Assembly (NCBI GenBank): GCA_947579605.1
Contig: OX388312.1
Coordinates: 7,812,001-7,876,000, forward strand
Reading direction: 5' to 3'
Length of the DNA: 64,000 nucleotides
From: Athripsodes cinereus
Taxonomy: Eukaryota; Arthropoda; Insecta; Trichoptera; Leptoceridae
The number at the start of each line of letters is the position of its first letter. Position 1 is the first letter of the stretch. Below are positions 1-12,424 of this stretch, one piece after another. The position numbers and the translations under genes were made by a program. Below the pieces are notes generated by a model, which worked only from the letters and a program-made list of their open reading frames with translations, made no database searches and was not told the origin of the DNA.

Positions 1-770
1 GCTAGTGGGGCACTTTGATGCAAAAGAGTTTTTTTGGAAAAATTTAAATTGCAAGGTAACACTAATTCCTAAGTGAAAATTCAAACAAACTTATAACAGT
101 TAATTCAATAGAGTAGGTACACAAAGATCTCCAAAATATATCTCAAAGTTCTCATCTTAAGGGTGTTTTGAGACTCCGAAAAAAAGTGTATCAAACTGCC
201 CCCACTCCCCCTACTACAATAATAAATACATTATTATATGAAGAAGTATAATATAGATGAAGAGGTGCTGTGAATAAATATCTATGTAGTACTTGGTGAT
301 AGGATCACACCCTATAATAATAAGTAATAGTTTATCACGGTCTTATCCCTTTATCACTGTCACCCCTTGTAGGCGCTAAGCCCACGTTGATAAGATACTT
401 ACATAAGGTATTCAGTCCGACTCAAACAGACTACTAACAATAGTTAACTATAAGAGAAAGGATCAGAACAAAACAGTTTCCTTCTACACTTTGCATAGTG
501 ATCAGAAATATAACAATTATGGCCTGCTAAATACACGTAAACGTAACATTCAAAAGGAAGTTATTAAAAAAAGTTATTCAGTCTTAGTCAATGTACTTGA
601 TTCACTTAACATAAAGAAATAATCGCATCTTATGTTTGGCATAGATAATGAACACGAAAGCAAATGGACATGAAAATATATTTTTTCCTTGATTACTCCA
701 ATGTTAACATAACGCAATTTATGTTATGAAATGTTTGGAATCGGAGAAGTCTGAAAAAATCACCTTTATT
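1..770. other. AT-rich stretch, nothing supported
   Basis: No open frame with coding character and no recognisable element was seen on either strand. Scattered A/T runs only. Confidence 0.5.
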
Positions 771-880
771 TATTTATTGACAGGGTAAACAACTGATGCC
801 TCGTATTTATAATACATCATAACACATAAATACAATCGTATACAATACATATATAAAATATTGCTTTATACATAATTAAA
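771..880 (-). mobile_element. Possible 3' end of a non-LTR retroposon
   Basis: A (TTTA)n run at 766-778 is followed by about 100 bases resembling in style the reverse-oriented 3' tails at 34349, 46786 and 47325. In the minus direction it would end with AATAAA-type repeats. No coding part is visible, so this is a weak call based on tail type only. Confidence 0.25.
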
Positions 881-1711
881 AAAAAAACGTTTCTATTGAT
901 AGGTATATTGGATCTCGACAAACTTGTTTTTTTATATTGGAATGACTTTTTTTTATTTTTTTTTTATTTTCACTTGTTTTATTTTATAATGGATAATGTT
1001 AACTATAGGTACTTTTTTTAATTTGATTAGTGGAAATAATTTCTTTTGCAATATTTACAACAGTTCTAATAAGAGTACCTATGTAAAATCGCACAAATTG
1101 TCTCTTGGCTCCTGGTGAAAATAAATTTACGTTTTATCTTGTGGCGACGAGTAAATCGTCATAAAAACCTGACACGGCCCATTATATCCACCGATAGTTT
1201 CCATGGCCCGGAGTTATTTATGGCTCTCCAGAGCATTACGTGGATGTAGGGAAGAGTGGACAACTGAGGAAAATAACAATAATAATATTCACAAAAAAAT
1301 AACATGTCTAACGTAGGGAAATGGATACCACGGACGTTATAATTTAGAAAGCTGTGATTTTATTTTATACCCTATCAAGAAGTTCAATAGAATAGTTTAC
1401 GAGAATTATTTAAAATGCCTAAATTTTAATACGCAATGCACCCGAATAAAATAAATTATTTGCCATACTGCGCAATTAAATAGATGAAAAGATATAATGC
1501 AACCTATAATCGTTGTTGTTGTTGTTTTGTTTTTTTTTTATTTGACATGCAAAGGGCTCTGCCGTATTAAAAATGTAAATAATTAAACATTTTATTTTAT
1601 TTAATTTTTTAAAAAAAACAAACACAACAGCACATAATACGTAACTTAAATCACAATAACAAAAAAAAATAAGGCCAGTTATATTTTTTAAATGAAACAA
1701 TAATTTGTAGA
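881..1711. other. No gene seen; one GC-richer block at 1140-1260
   Basis: The block at 1140-1260 is clearly less AT-rich than its surroundings but gives no convincing translation and no match to the repeats recognised elsewhere in this window. The rest is low-complexity AT sequence. Confidence 0.4.
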
Positions 1712-1784
1712 GTTACCTAGATTTCAACAAGCTATGTCATTGTTTAGGTTCGACAAGGACATAGCTTGTCGAAACCTAGGTAAC
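1712..1784. repeat. Hairpin, 27-bp arms
   Basis: Arms 1712-1738 and 1758-1784 are inverted copies with two mismatches around a 19-base loop. The outer ends are GTTACCTAG and CTAGGTAAC. It may be a miniature foldback element, but no target duplication is evident. Confidence 0.8.
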
Positions 1785-2934
1785 CAAAATAAAAGTTCAT
1801 ACAAAAAATTTACAAGTTATAGGTAGTTTCATTTACAATTATTATGGAGTTTTACAAAATAAACATAAACAAAATACTTTTTTTTATTTTTAATCGAAAA
1901 AGGCATATTTTATTAATAAAAACAAATTTTGTTTTTACAGGGAATCTATTTCATTAGCCATTTATCTAAAAGTAACAGGTGGGTATTAAATTGTGTATTG
2001 CGGTAATGAAATGTAGCAATAGATTGCTATTTCGTACCATCTCTAGTGAGTATTTTGGATGGAAATTTTCATTATATTCATAATTCACACTGTGGGAAAC
2101 TATAAATCCCCTTCAGACTGAAGCGACTCAAAACGCCATATAATAAAACAAATAGAAAATCAAAGTTTTTAATGGTAAATTGAGTTTGGGAATGTATGAC
2201 AAGCCACAAATCATCGTTGAGTGAAATGTTTTTTGAAGGTGGATACATAAAGTATAGAAAAATGCTATTTTTAGAAAACTTGTCAATAATCGTTATTTTG
2301 ATGTTGTAAAATAAACTTTCTCAATCGCGTTTAATAATAATTCATTGAACCAAATGTATTAATCTTTATATATTTATTTAAAAAAATTCATGTTATTTTC
2401 ATGCTTACAAATCGTAAAAGAATCATTTAGAATCGTTTCTTGTAAAGAGGTATAAAATGTTTGGAAAATATTGAAGATTGTTTATTGGAATTTCGATAAC
2501 TGATATTACCTTGTTTATTTTTTACAATTTGTGTATACCTTTATAAAGTAAAAAATCAAATTTATATTTTATGAAAAATCGTCGAATACAATAAATTATA
2601 TTCTTTATTTTTAAATACTGTATCAGCTGTGAAGGCACTTAGTCAAATTTACAAGACATCGTTCATCTGTTTGAAAATTATTAAAATCTCTTTTCAAAAA
2701 AATATTTAGAACAAAAACTTTAAAGAAACATTAAGTTTATTATTTGTATTACAATATAAGATGAACATTTTATAAATATTTCATTAAATAAGAACCTAAA
2801 TAAAAAATCTTGACAACGTAGGATGAAGTGTTAACTAGTAAACGAAATTAATTATTAATTCATTTATTAAACATTTCGAGAGAATTTCTAGGAATTCATA
2901 AACCAATAAGAGGTTATTAATATAAACCTTTTCA
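1785..2934. other. AT-rich stretch, nothing supported
   Basis: No coding-like frame, element end or structured repeat was recognised. It ends in an (AAT)n run that belongs to the next element. Confidence 0.5.
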
Positions 2935-3034
2935 TAAACAATAATAATAATAATAAGAACACTTTATTGATCAGAAAAAAATCATGAGCAATTGGCGAGC
3001 TTATTGCCTGGAGGCAATATCTTCCAGCTAACCA
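2935..3034 (-). mobile_element. Short retroposon with (ATT)n tail, copy 1
   Basis: Read on the minus strand, about 80 bases end in AATAAAGTGTTC followed by (TTA)n. It is almost base-for-base identical to 17164-17256, differing by one A in an A-run, and both copies stop at the same point (AGCTAACCA read on the plus strand). It contains a short internal hairpin, ATTGCCTGGAGGCAAT, at 3003-3018. The tail and hairpin are typical of 3' ends of insect non-LTR elements and their SINEs. Confidence 0.7.
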
Positions 3035-3390
3035 AAATAATGTGTGATACTATGTTGACAATGTGTAATTAATACTAAATGTGAACAGTTAATACTAATT
3101 ACATTCTTAGCCCTAGGTAGAACATTATATATGTAAATAACAAAGAAGTAAATATGAAGTAAGGGTTTGGTTTGATTTTGATTTTGATATGGATTTACTA
3201 TGATGGACACCTCTACCAATATCTAACTCTAGAGAATTAAAAAAGGGTGTTTCATCTATCAGAAGGTGATACAGCAGACCATACATACAGCAGACCATAC
3301 AATAGATACATAAAAGGCAACGGAATAGGAGTGAAGCATGAAGCACATTAAACAAGAGAGCATATAAGAAGAGGTAGAGTAACAATACTG
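3035..3390. other. Spacer without recognised gene
   Basis: A short direct repeat, ACAGCAGACCATAC, occurs twice near 3274-3300. Open frames on the minus strand here lack coding character. Confidence 0.4.
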
Positions 3391-3629
3391 TTAACCCTCT
3401 GGCTACCAGCGTGCCCGTTCGGGAACATGAAGAATTCAATTTATAAAAAATCGACTGGTATCATTTCATGCGTCCATATTTTTTATAATTGTATATTTTT
3501 TTATGATGTTTGTGAATATAATAAAATAAGTAACAACTTCATAGAGTTTGTGACGCGTCCTTAAACTGCCGATGTATTTGTTCAAACAAACGCGCCTCCC
3601 TTAAAAACGGTAAGCGGTAATTAAAAAAT

Positions 3630-4592
3630 CATCATCATCATCATCATCGCCCTCAACGCTCCTCTCGGGAGCACAGGGCAGAAACCAGCCTCCTCCATTC
3701 AGAGCGTCTCTGTGCCAATTGCGTCACCTCTTCCCACGACATTCCCTGCGCTCTGATATCGTTGTCATAGGAACGGTGTATTGTGAAAGAGGGACGCCCG
3801 GGCCGACGGAACCCCTGCGGACGGAAAAACAGTGCTCTTTTTGGCCAACTATCATTGGGCATTCTCAAAACATGTCCCAGCCAGGACCATCGTCTCTCTT
3901 GTATTACGGAGATTACAGGTCTCTGCTGGGTGCGCCGGCGCACAGCATCATTTGTAACATGTTCATACCATCTGACATCCAAAATCCTTCTAAGACACTT
4001 GTTTTCAAAGCTTAGTATCTTCCGCTCTTGAGCCTTGGTTAAGTGCCAAGACTCGCAGCCATATAGAAGGATTGGGATGATGCACGCATTGAACAAGCGA
4101 CATTTTGTCCTGATGCTGAGTCCAGACGCCTTCCAAACTTTGTTCATGTTGTTGAAAGCCCCGCTAGCTGCTCCTATGCGGATTGGTAATTCCGACCGGA
4201 GATCACCCTCTGGCGTTATGGTTGCTCCCAGGTACCTGAATTTACTAACCTGAGATATTTGGGAATTGCCAACCATTAGTGGGGTGTGAGTACTCGTGCA
4301 TGTACTATTACATATGTACTCCGTTTTACCAGCGTTGATACGAAGGCCAAGGCGCAAGGAATTTTCATAAAGAGCATTAGCGTTGCACTGTAATCCGTCC
4401 ACAGATGTATCAAAAAGGGCTAGATCATCCGCATATTCAAGATCGTGCAGCACTCCCACAGACGTCTCACTGTTTTCACGCTGTGATAAAGGCACACCGC
4501 CAGGGCCCAGAATAGATTTTCTGAGCAGGTAGTCCATAATTATGGCAAAGATAAAAGGTGCCAATATACAGCCCTGCCGGACTCCAGTGGTG
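3630..4592 (-). mobile_element. LINE-1 copy a: 5'-truncated non-LTR retrotransposon, (GAT)n tail
   Basis: The element is inserted in the piggyBac-like element and is flanked by an 11-bp direct repeat, AATTAAAAAAT, at 3619-3629 and 4593-4603. The tail in the minus direction is (GAT)n. This combination is the expected product of target-primed reverse transcription with 5' truncation. It is the longest of five copies of this lineage in the window. Confidence 0.9.
3653..4564 (-). pseudogene. LINE-1 reverse transcriptase, C-terminal part (303 residues open)
   Basis: The open frame covers the end of the reverse transcriptase palm and the thumb and C-terminal region of a non-LTR polymerase. The catalytic YADD box is at residues 44-47 (codons 4424-4435), in the context LEYADDLALFD. 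It is followed by KFRYLGATI, which is conserved after the catalytic box in RTE and CR1-like polymerases, then GCESWHLT, RWSWLGHVLRMP and a final RRPGRPSFTIHRSYDND. The endonuclease and the start of the polymerase are absent because of 5' truncation, so the copy is dead on arrival. The frame is intact, so the insertion is fairly recent. The ATG at 4564 is internal, not a true start. The exact clade was not determined. Confidence 0.9.
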
Positions 4593-4642
4593 AATTAAAA
4601 AATATTTCACCAAAAATCATATTTTTGCTTTTTCATTGTACA

Positions 4643-4690
4643 TTTTTTTTTTTTTTTAAAGGTATTTCTGGGTTTTTGTTATAAATTTTG
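4643..4690 (-). repeat. SINE tail fragment
   Basis: On the minus strand this reads TTATAACAAAAACCCAGAA followed by an A-run, matching the 3' end of the tRNA-like SINE at 55226-55408. It is only the last part of the element. Confidence 0.5.
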
Positions 4691-4726
<36 letters not shown>

Positions 4727-4800
4727 AACGAACGACACACTACATATTTTAAAGAATGATTCCAGAGCTCTTTAATTTAATTTGGTAACGAGAGGGTTAA

Positions 4801-5795
4801 AATAATTTAGTCTGTCAAGTCCAAATTTACCCATTCCAAAACATTTGTAAAGATTCAAAATAAATACTAAGATAATTATGATTTTTATAAGAAATAGAAA
4901 AAAAAATTAAACAAAACTAATTATGATCTGAAATTACTGAGATACCTTTTAAATGTTTTTATCTCGGCATTATGATAAAGTAAACTCATTTGAATGATTG
5001 ATCTTCAGTAGTTGACTCTCACAAAATGACCTCGTTTAAAAGTCATTTTATAAAAAGAGCTTCTGTATTTTATTTTCTTAAAAATAATAATAAAAATAAA
5101 AAAGATTCGCATTTTCTTTTTATCATTATAAATCTAAAGACAAACGTGTCGCTTGCGCCAGTATCCTTAACGACGTCTCTCAAAAGACATTAAGATTTTT
5201 TCCAAAAAAAGTATTATCTCTTGTTACAAGAAAATATGTTTTCCGAGAGAGAGCGCTGCAGACGTTTTAGTATCATATATATTATATTATAAAGAAATAC
5301 ATTTCATATTATTATTATTATATTGTGTTTTATACGAATAAAATAATGGCTTTACGTGCACGTACAATAGATTAAACTAATTATATATCTCTTAAAATAA
5401 AATAAATATAACAATCCTGTAAGAAAGCAAAGTGATTGTTATTACTTTACAAGTTTTGTAATAGCTGAGAGTTGTTGAAAATTCTTCTTTTTTCTTGTAT
5501 GAAATTGTTTTTAAAAAAAAAGGATCTAGGTATAAATGATTTTTACTGGTGTTCAAATCTATTTCAGTTTTCTTTACAAAGTCAATAACAATTTTTTTCT
5601 GTATATGTTATATTATAATCTATTAATAGTGTTTAACATATGCATCTATTTATCTTCATCAGCTGTTAACACCATCACTACATTTCCCACAATCATTTGA
5701 ATTATGTGTAGAAATTTGCTTTAAAAATCTATAGGTACTCGTACCTAGCAATTTATTCTAAGACTTAAAATTCTCATGTTCCGTGAAGCATACGC
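4801..5795. other. AT-rich stretch, nothing supported
   Basis: No coding-like frame or element end was recognised. Includes an (ATT)n run near 5308-5322. Confidence 0.5.
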
Positions 5796-5799
5796 TTAA

Positions 5800-5990
5800 A
5801 AAATTGGGCTATCACTCTTTTCCGTAAGTTTTCGAGTGTCTTGTAAAAAGCGGGTGTTTGAAAAACAAAGATATTTTACATCTTAGATTCAGCGATGAAG
5901 ATTTTTTTCCCACCGAACAGCTCGCATGTTTATTGAATGCGGCTGGTCTGCTGGCTACCATATTTGTATGAAACTCCGTGATAGGACAAA
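5800..5990 (+). repeat. Family A dispersed repeat
   Basis: It shares the order of landmarks seen in other copies: AAGTTTTCGAGTGTC near the start, ATTTTACATCTTA, ATTCAGCGATGA, GCATGTTTATT and GGTCTGCTGGCTACC. Copies at 21435, 29005, 34965, 49300 and 62520 show the same order. No coding potential is seen. Confidence 0.7.
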
Positions 5991-5994
5991 TAAG

Positions 5995-8315
5995 AGTAAG
6001 TATTAAATTTGTATAAGCGTGCGTCATCTGGAGCTAAGTATAAAAAACAATTCATGAATTATTCACGAATATACAAGACACTTAGTTTTTAAAAAGGTTT
6101 TTGTAAGAAGCGATGCCATAAAAAATTCATTGAATTTTCAAATATTATTTCGTTAGCGTAATGTATTCTTGTATTGATTTATTGATTACGTACATATGCG
6201 TATACCACACTACTTATTTATTTGTGTGGCTCATCAATTATTTTTCAAGAGGTTCCATGCCTCTTCTTCGCGCAATTGTTTTATAATATAACAGTTCATA
6301 TTTGGAACATTGCAAAAAAAGGCAAAAACTTTTAGATAAGCCAAATCATACATACATCACTGAATAATAAAGATTGACTAGGAGGTCAAAGAAAACCGCA
6401 AGTGGAATGAAAAAGATCTTTAGTCGAATGTTGCAGTTTTTATGAAAAAAATTGGGTGTACACATTTTTTCAACAACATGACTACGGGTGAAAAGTCTTC
6501 AAAGATGTGCTTTATGCATGACGTAATTTTAGAACTTGTCTCAATTCATTTTTCTTACATTATTTTTAGCAGTATAAATGTGAAAATTCTGATTTAATAA
6601 TACGACATCAATTGAGTTAAACGCCAAAAATATTATTCTTTGATTAATATTTTACTTTTTTTTTCATTAAATACATTTTTCTCACACAATTTTATTATGA
6701 ACATAGAGTTTAATAATATTTAAGTGCAATCTGCTTCATAGAGGATAATATAATATTTTCTTATTTTCATTATATTCCCACATTGCCATATGTAACCATT
6801 TCAACACCATAACAGATCATAAAAAGTAACATCAGCTAAGAAACAGTGTTCCACAGGGCTGCCATAATATTGTTTATGAACGTAATAAGAACTATACACC
6901 TCCTGAAACTTCTGTTTTCCTGTTATAAGCAAAGACAACCTACCCTGAGTAACTTGGAATCGGTATATAAAATTATTTTATTTTATATGTATGTGAATTC
7001 TCGAAATATAATAAAACCTGTAGAAGAATGATTTACATTTCAAAGATCATGATATTATTAAGGTTCTTGAGTTTATACGGTATTTTTACATAGATTATGT
7101 TTAGTATGGAAATTCATCGTTTATGTTCTTAAAGAACTATCTCTTGTGGAAGATACGAGCAAGGAATATTTTATGAGCATGAATGTATAGGTAATATAGG
7201 ACATTAAATGTACTTGAAAAGTAGAAATACTTGAATATTTTAGTTTAGAGATTATTTTTAGCGTCCGGCGTCCGAATAAGTTAGTCAATATTTCCTTTTT
7301 TAAGTCCATGAAATCTATATTTAAAGACGTTTCGTACTTTAAGATTTCCAACTGTCTCTCTATTTTTAGCAGTATGTAATACTCGTTTTAGGATTTCTGA
7401 AAAGGCTTATTAGAGTTTACAACATCGTGTTTTTTTATGGAAAGATTGGTAGTTTTGACACAGTTTTCCATATTTGGAATCGTCCAACTAATTTTTTTTC
7501 AAATCCGACTATCTTTTCTAATATTTCAGGACACGTTTAAAAGCTAGAAATAAACACAGCATCTATTTTACATCAATTTATATGGAGGCATTGGAATGTT
7601 TTAATATGCTATTTTACATATTTTATTATTTCGGCTCATGAAAGAGCAGGCAATAATTTCAAAACAATACAGTTCACATTCTTACAGTGAAATAAAAATA
7701 TTGTTGGTCACATCAACACTAAATGATCATTGTATATAATAATATCATATATTTATATGTATCTCTAAGGGCCATTGAACCACCCCCTTCCATGATACAT
7801 CCCGCTATCATCCCTCAGCAATAACCTGTCACTTTTAGTAGATGTTGTCACCATTGCTTATGGTTTATTTTACTGCTTACAAGATGCATATTACTATTCT
7901 TACTTCGGACATAGTACAGTATACCTACTAGATGGTTACACGATAGAACTCTTCTCTTTATTGTTTTATTCCCAAATGAAAAATTCAACATACATAATCC
8001 AACTTCACCCAGAATATTGTATCAGAGGGATAAAATAATATTACACTTTAAAAGATATGGAAACACGTCATATTATCAATACTTTTTTCATATTCAATTT
8101 TTTTCTATTTTTGAGTTTTCGATTATTGTTTTTGATAGTTAAATTTAATAGTCTTATTCGATATAATAATAAAACACATACTATTATTTAAAAAAATAGG
8201 GCTGTAGATAGATCTTCTTCTACTTAAGGGTGTTACCCGTTATAGGTATTCGTGTCTCTAAGTCCGGTAGCCACCAAGTCGCATCGATCAACCCTTAATA
8301 CTATTTTATTACTAC
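5995..8315. other. Long AT-rich stretch, nothing supported
   Basis: Frames such as that at 6846-7031 have the composition of chance open frames in AT-rich DNA. No splice-bounded exon with coding character was found. Confidence 0.45.
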
Positions 8316-8317
8316 AT

Positions 8318-8428
8318 TCTGCAATTGCTTATGCGCGAACGTCGATTTTTCTTACTTCGCCCGCTCTTACAAATTTGATCCACTTGATCAAGCCACGTGG
8401 TTCTCGGACGCCCGTTTATTCCTCACCG
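8318..8428 (-). mobile_element. LINE-3 fragment
   Basis: It aligns with 27480-27565 (LINE-3 copy a), for example the shared plus-strand run TGATCAAGCCACGTGGTTCT. Only part of the C-terminal region of the polymerase is represented and the reading frame is broken. Confidence 0.75.
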
Positions 8429-8464
8429 TTTATTGAGAGAATCCATCCAGAGAATCCAGATTTA

Positions 8465-8502
8465 CATTGTCCTTATATGACGAAAGACGTCTGTCTCAAC
8501 GA
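8465..8502 (-). repeat. Family B motif
   Basis: On the minus strand it reads AGACGTCTTTCGTC followed by ATAAGGACA, matching 37216-37250 and partly 39811-39830. Confidence 0.6.
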
Positions 8503-8734
8503 AGAATATTTAGTAGAAGAAAACACTCGTTTTTTAATTTCACAAAATTAATACTGTTACCTTTATTTTTTTTAAGGAATTATACCTTCTATCTTCAATC
8601 TACACATAAAAACTCGATAATCTCGTAAAATTAAAATAATTTATTTTTTTAATCTTAACGTAAATACTTTTTTTTTCATCTTGATTTATGTAGAGATTTT
8701 ACTTATTTGTGTTTTTATTATTATTATTTTTGTT

Positions 8735-8897
8735 TCTGTTTAGTGTTTATATGACGTGGTTAGATGGAAAAAATCACTATAAAGTGATAATCTCGCCACT
8801 GCATATCATCACATTCTTGTTTTATGTGAACTGCTTTGTTACTTTGTAATGTGAATTATGATGTGCAAGAAGAATAAAATAAATAAATAAAAAATAA
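8735..8897 (+). mobile_element. 3' end of a non-LTR retroposon with (AATAAA)n tail
   Basis: It contains a small hairpin, ATCACTATAAAGTGAT (about 8774-8790), followed by CTCGCCACTGCAT, a T-rich stretch and AATAAATAAATAAA at the end. The hairpin plus CTCGCC plus AATAAA order is the same as in the elements at 2935 and 17164 (on their minus strand), which suggests related 3' ends. Confidence 0.55.
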
Positions 8898-11800
8898 AAT
8901 CTCCCCTGTATAATAACATTTATATAAATAATAACCTCACTGAAGCACCAGTTGACCTTTCCATTACGAAGCAAAATACTTTGAAATTTCATTACAAGTA
9001 ATAATTTTATTGTTTTATAGATTTAATTGAATTTGAAAACTTAATATTATATTATTTCAATCATTTTAAATAATTCTATTTAAATGTCAAAATCTTTTCA
9101 TTCTCTGTAAATAAATGTAACTATGTATGCTAACAAAACAATGTCGTTTTGTTTTGTTTTGGAAATTGAATTACAAAATACAAAAACATTGATTTAAAAT
9201 ATTGAAAGATAAATAATTTATTTTCTTTGATTTGAATTGAATAATGAAATAAATTAGTAGGTACAGTCATTGTAAGGAGCTATTATATGGTAAGAAATAA
9301 ATAATTAATATCGTACATGGAGCGACGGACATTGCCAGCCATCTCGAATGTTGTGTTTATATATTTTTGGATTGGATTCAAAAATTCATTTCATATTTCC
9401 AAAGTTATTTTTTAAATTTTAAATAAATTTTTGATATTAACATAGGACTTTGGCACCACAGAGCGAGTCGGATTCGAACCGCTCTGTGCTGTATTTTCCA
9501 TGCTCCATAATTGATGTGATATATCTAGGTATGTATTGCCATATCTCCTTTTCTACCATGATGTTCTAATAAAGTAGTAGAAGGCGGTGAACTGGCTTTC
9601 AGCACTGGAGCCCAGACTGTAGAGGATACGACGCAGCCCACATGGGTTAAGATTTATCAATACCGGGCCATACGAAAAGTCAAGTAAGTAAAGTAGTGGG
9701 GTTTTTAAATAGCTCCAAATTTTTAATTTCAAAAACCCAGACATTTTCCCAACCCAGAGGATTTAAAACTTGAACATTGGAGAGACCACGGATTGCTTCT
9801 GCTAGCATATTTTACCTTCACGATACAAGCATTATGGCTACTGCGAGGGCATTTAGAGTGTCTGAGTTTATTTCAAAGCCCAAATATGTCTTGTGAAAAA
9901 CTCAAACCCCATAAGCTAAAATTCCATATTGTACCAGTAAATAAGATATTTTCGCAATGCCAGACATGTAGGTACATATTTTATTATACCATTTTCAATA
10001 CATGTGACTTAAAAAACTATCATTCTCTGCTAGTTAATATTAAAAGATAACAAAGGAAATGCCAATAAATAAAATGTAATCTCATTTGTATATCTAGATA
10101 CGTATATGTATTCACTCGTATAGAAAACGTATGAGATAATATTATAAGTTTTCCTCAGTGATGTAGTATGTATAGCTTAATCGGTTTCCCAAAGTCCGCA
10201 CCATTATTAAATAATGCTTAGAGAGAATTTGCTAATATTTATCCTGAGTCTAGTAAATCTACAACGCTTAGTAAGCTCATCACGTGAAGCTCGTAAGAAA
10301 GAAACCCCAGCAATTATCATCCCCGTCCTTCTTAAATAATAGTCGGGGTGGTAATATTAAAACTAAACGAGCATCGTACGAAGAACATGTACATATTAGT
10401 GAAGTTATATTTAAATTTCAGATTGTTTTTTCTAAAAGTTTCTCTATTTTATTTTATAAATCTTGACACTTTTTTCGAATGCTTTGTTCTTAGCTATCAA
10501 ACATATTCCTCTTATGAAGTGAACTGTTTGTACACAACTACTAACATAAAATATTATGACGAAAATGTTTTTTATGCTTTTTTTCGTGTAGGCATACTTA
10601 CACTATTTTGGACTCTACATAGATTTCAATTTTTATTATTATTATTACATATATTCACGGCCAAAGTCTATAACATGTTAAACCCCCTGTATACATACAA
10701 TACATGTACACAAAGGGACGACCACTTTTTAAAAAAAGACACAAACAGTTAGATTTATAAAAACACGAGAGTTCAACATACAGTGTAACAAAAAAAAGTA
10801 CAAAATTGTCAAAATGGTTTGAAATTACCATAATAATTTTATCAAACAGAGAAAAAATTGTCTCTCCAATATTTTTGAAAGGAATCTTGAGTGATTATGA
10901 TCTTGGACTTTAATATTTCTTATCCATTCTGAGCATCTACCGGTTACTCCAAAAGTAACAAGTTGGTATGTATATATTTTGTTTCGAAAATATCTCAATT
11001 GGACCCAGATGTTAAAATTCCTTTACTGTAAATAACATTTCAAAACGCAAATTTATAAATTTAAATTGAAACGTAGCTATGGAATCGAATTCCTTTGATA
11101 TTCATAAGATTTTTCATTCAACAATAATAAAAAACAGAATGCAAAAGAAATTCTGAATAACAAAGCTTCGTTTAGATTTACCAATAGAACGGTTTAAAAT
11201 TTAAATTATGTTTACATATTATTAAAAGTTCAACAAAAGTCAAACACTAATAATTTAAAATAGCTGTGTAGGCTAATAATTTGTTTTAAATGCTGTTAGT
11301 ATTTTTTGATAGAAAAAACTTCGGCTGCCTTATTCAATTGCTTATTGACAAATAGTGTGCTTCAAACAGAGTATTTGCAATGCCTATATAAACTTACGAG
11401 AAATAAGTAATTAATTTTAATATTTTGTTCTCAACTGAGCTCTCTTTTTAAAAAGTATGGTTATCACGCCCTAAGAAGAATCGGTCACGGGAAATCAGTG
11501 TATAAGATTGTTTTAAAGAACGTTATGTTATAATAATATGTCTATAACTTGCTCACATTTTTTTTAAAGTATCTGATAAGTTAAGTACATAGGTTACAAT
11601 TTAGTAACGTTGAATTCCTGATGGATAAAAAGGAGTCCTGTGTACGTTTTTCTTAAACATTTACACTTTATTTGGGTATTGAAATCAATAATTTACAAAA
11701 ATGAACTGGTTAAGTCAGACCATACCTTTCTAGCCGAGGTACAAAGCACTTTGATATGGACAAATACATAAATGTATAAACGTATAGAAGATTTTCACAA

Positions 11801-12142
11801 ACCTCAGCTAGCAAGTGGCCACATCAGACATACCTTATAATTGTGAAACTTTAATAATTTAATCAACAAGTCAAACACTATTCCAGAATCGTTTTATAAG
11901 CTACGAAACTATTTTCAATTCACCTAATATACCCATTTCATCCACAATACTGCCATTTTGACAAGGGTTTCTACATCTTTTGAAATAGGTAATAACGATT
12001 CTCAAAATAAGAGGTCAAAGGTCTTCTTTTATAAAGTAAGAATTTATCTTGGTAAAGAAATATTTTTTATTTGGTTCAACTGTAAACATTTTAAAGATTT
12101 TTTAGTCACTGAAATGATAATAAGGAGAAATTTACTTCAGCT
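8898..12142. other. Long AT-rich stretch; one small hairpin
   Basis: The block at 9459-9490 forms a hairpin with CACAGAGCG and CGCTCTGTG arms and contains GGATTCGAACC, which is a tRNA B box on the minus strand. No A box at proper spacing was found, so it is not called a tRNA. A moderately GC-richer segment at 9585-9670 is unassigned. The open frames at 9793-10050 and 10348-10752 look like chance frames. Confidence 0.4.
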
Positions 12143-12391
12143 TAATTTATAAAATGAAACACAATATATAGTTATTCCACTATTGACTTAATTTATTTTT
12201 GCGAGCCGGCTTTCAAGAGATTCCGCTCTGACCGTCAGGCAAAAGTAAAGTGAAGCTTCATTACAACTTGTAATATAGCTTCACTTTACTTTTGCCTGAC
12301 GATGAGAGCGGAAGCTCTTGAAAGCCGGCTCGCAAAAATAAATAAAGTCGATAGTGGAATAACTATATATTGTGTTTCATTTTATAAATTA
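12143..12391. mobile_element. 249-bp near-perfect palindrome (foldback MITE)
   Basis: The whole interval is an inverted repeat with no indels, centred on position 12267, with only a handful of mismatches over about 120-bp arms and a minimal loop. The arms carry GCGAGCCGGCTTTCAAGAG and GGCAAAAGTAAAGTGAAGC. The outer edge lies at TA, compatible with a TA target as in Tc1/mariner elements, but TA is self-complementary so this proves nothing. There is no coding capacity. Confidence 0.85.
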
Positions 12392-12400
12392 TTAATATGG

Positions 12401-12424
12401 ACTTCCACCAAGAACCGTCGGTCG
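12401..12424 (+). repeat. Family C motif
   Basis: ACTTCCACCAAGAACCGTCG resembles 29807-29834 and, inverted, 63355-63382. It is adjacent to the edge of the palindrome. Confidence 0.55.

Larger units (their letters stand above)
3395..4796. mobile_element. piggyBac-like non-autonomous element hosting a LINE-1 insertion
   Basis: TTAA lies at 3391-3394 and 4797-4800, immediately outside inverted termini CCCTCTGGCTACC and GGTAACGAGAGGG. TTAA duplications and CCC-starting termini are hallmarks of the piggyBac superfamily. Removing the LINE-1 copy and one target duplication leaves about 430 bp with no transposase, so this is a miniature element. A SINE tail fragment and a long A-run (about 4697-4725) also lie inside. 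The class rests on termini only, because no transposase is present. Confidence 0.7.

Noticed and set aside
3719..4253. Plus-strand open frames over LINE-1 copy a
   Set aside because: They are shadows of the minus-strand polymerase frame, and the same shadows recur at 36109-36644.
9459..9490. Possible tRNA or SINE B box (minus strand GGTTCGAATCC)
   Set aside because: No A box at suitable spacing. The segment is more simply a small hairpin.
10348..10752. 134-codon open frame
   Set aside because: The composition (F, Y, L, I rich) is that of chance frames in AT-rich DNA, and it overlaps another chance frame.
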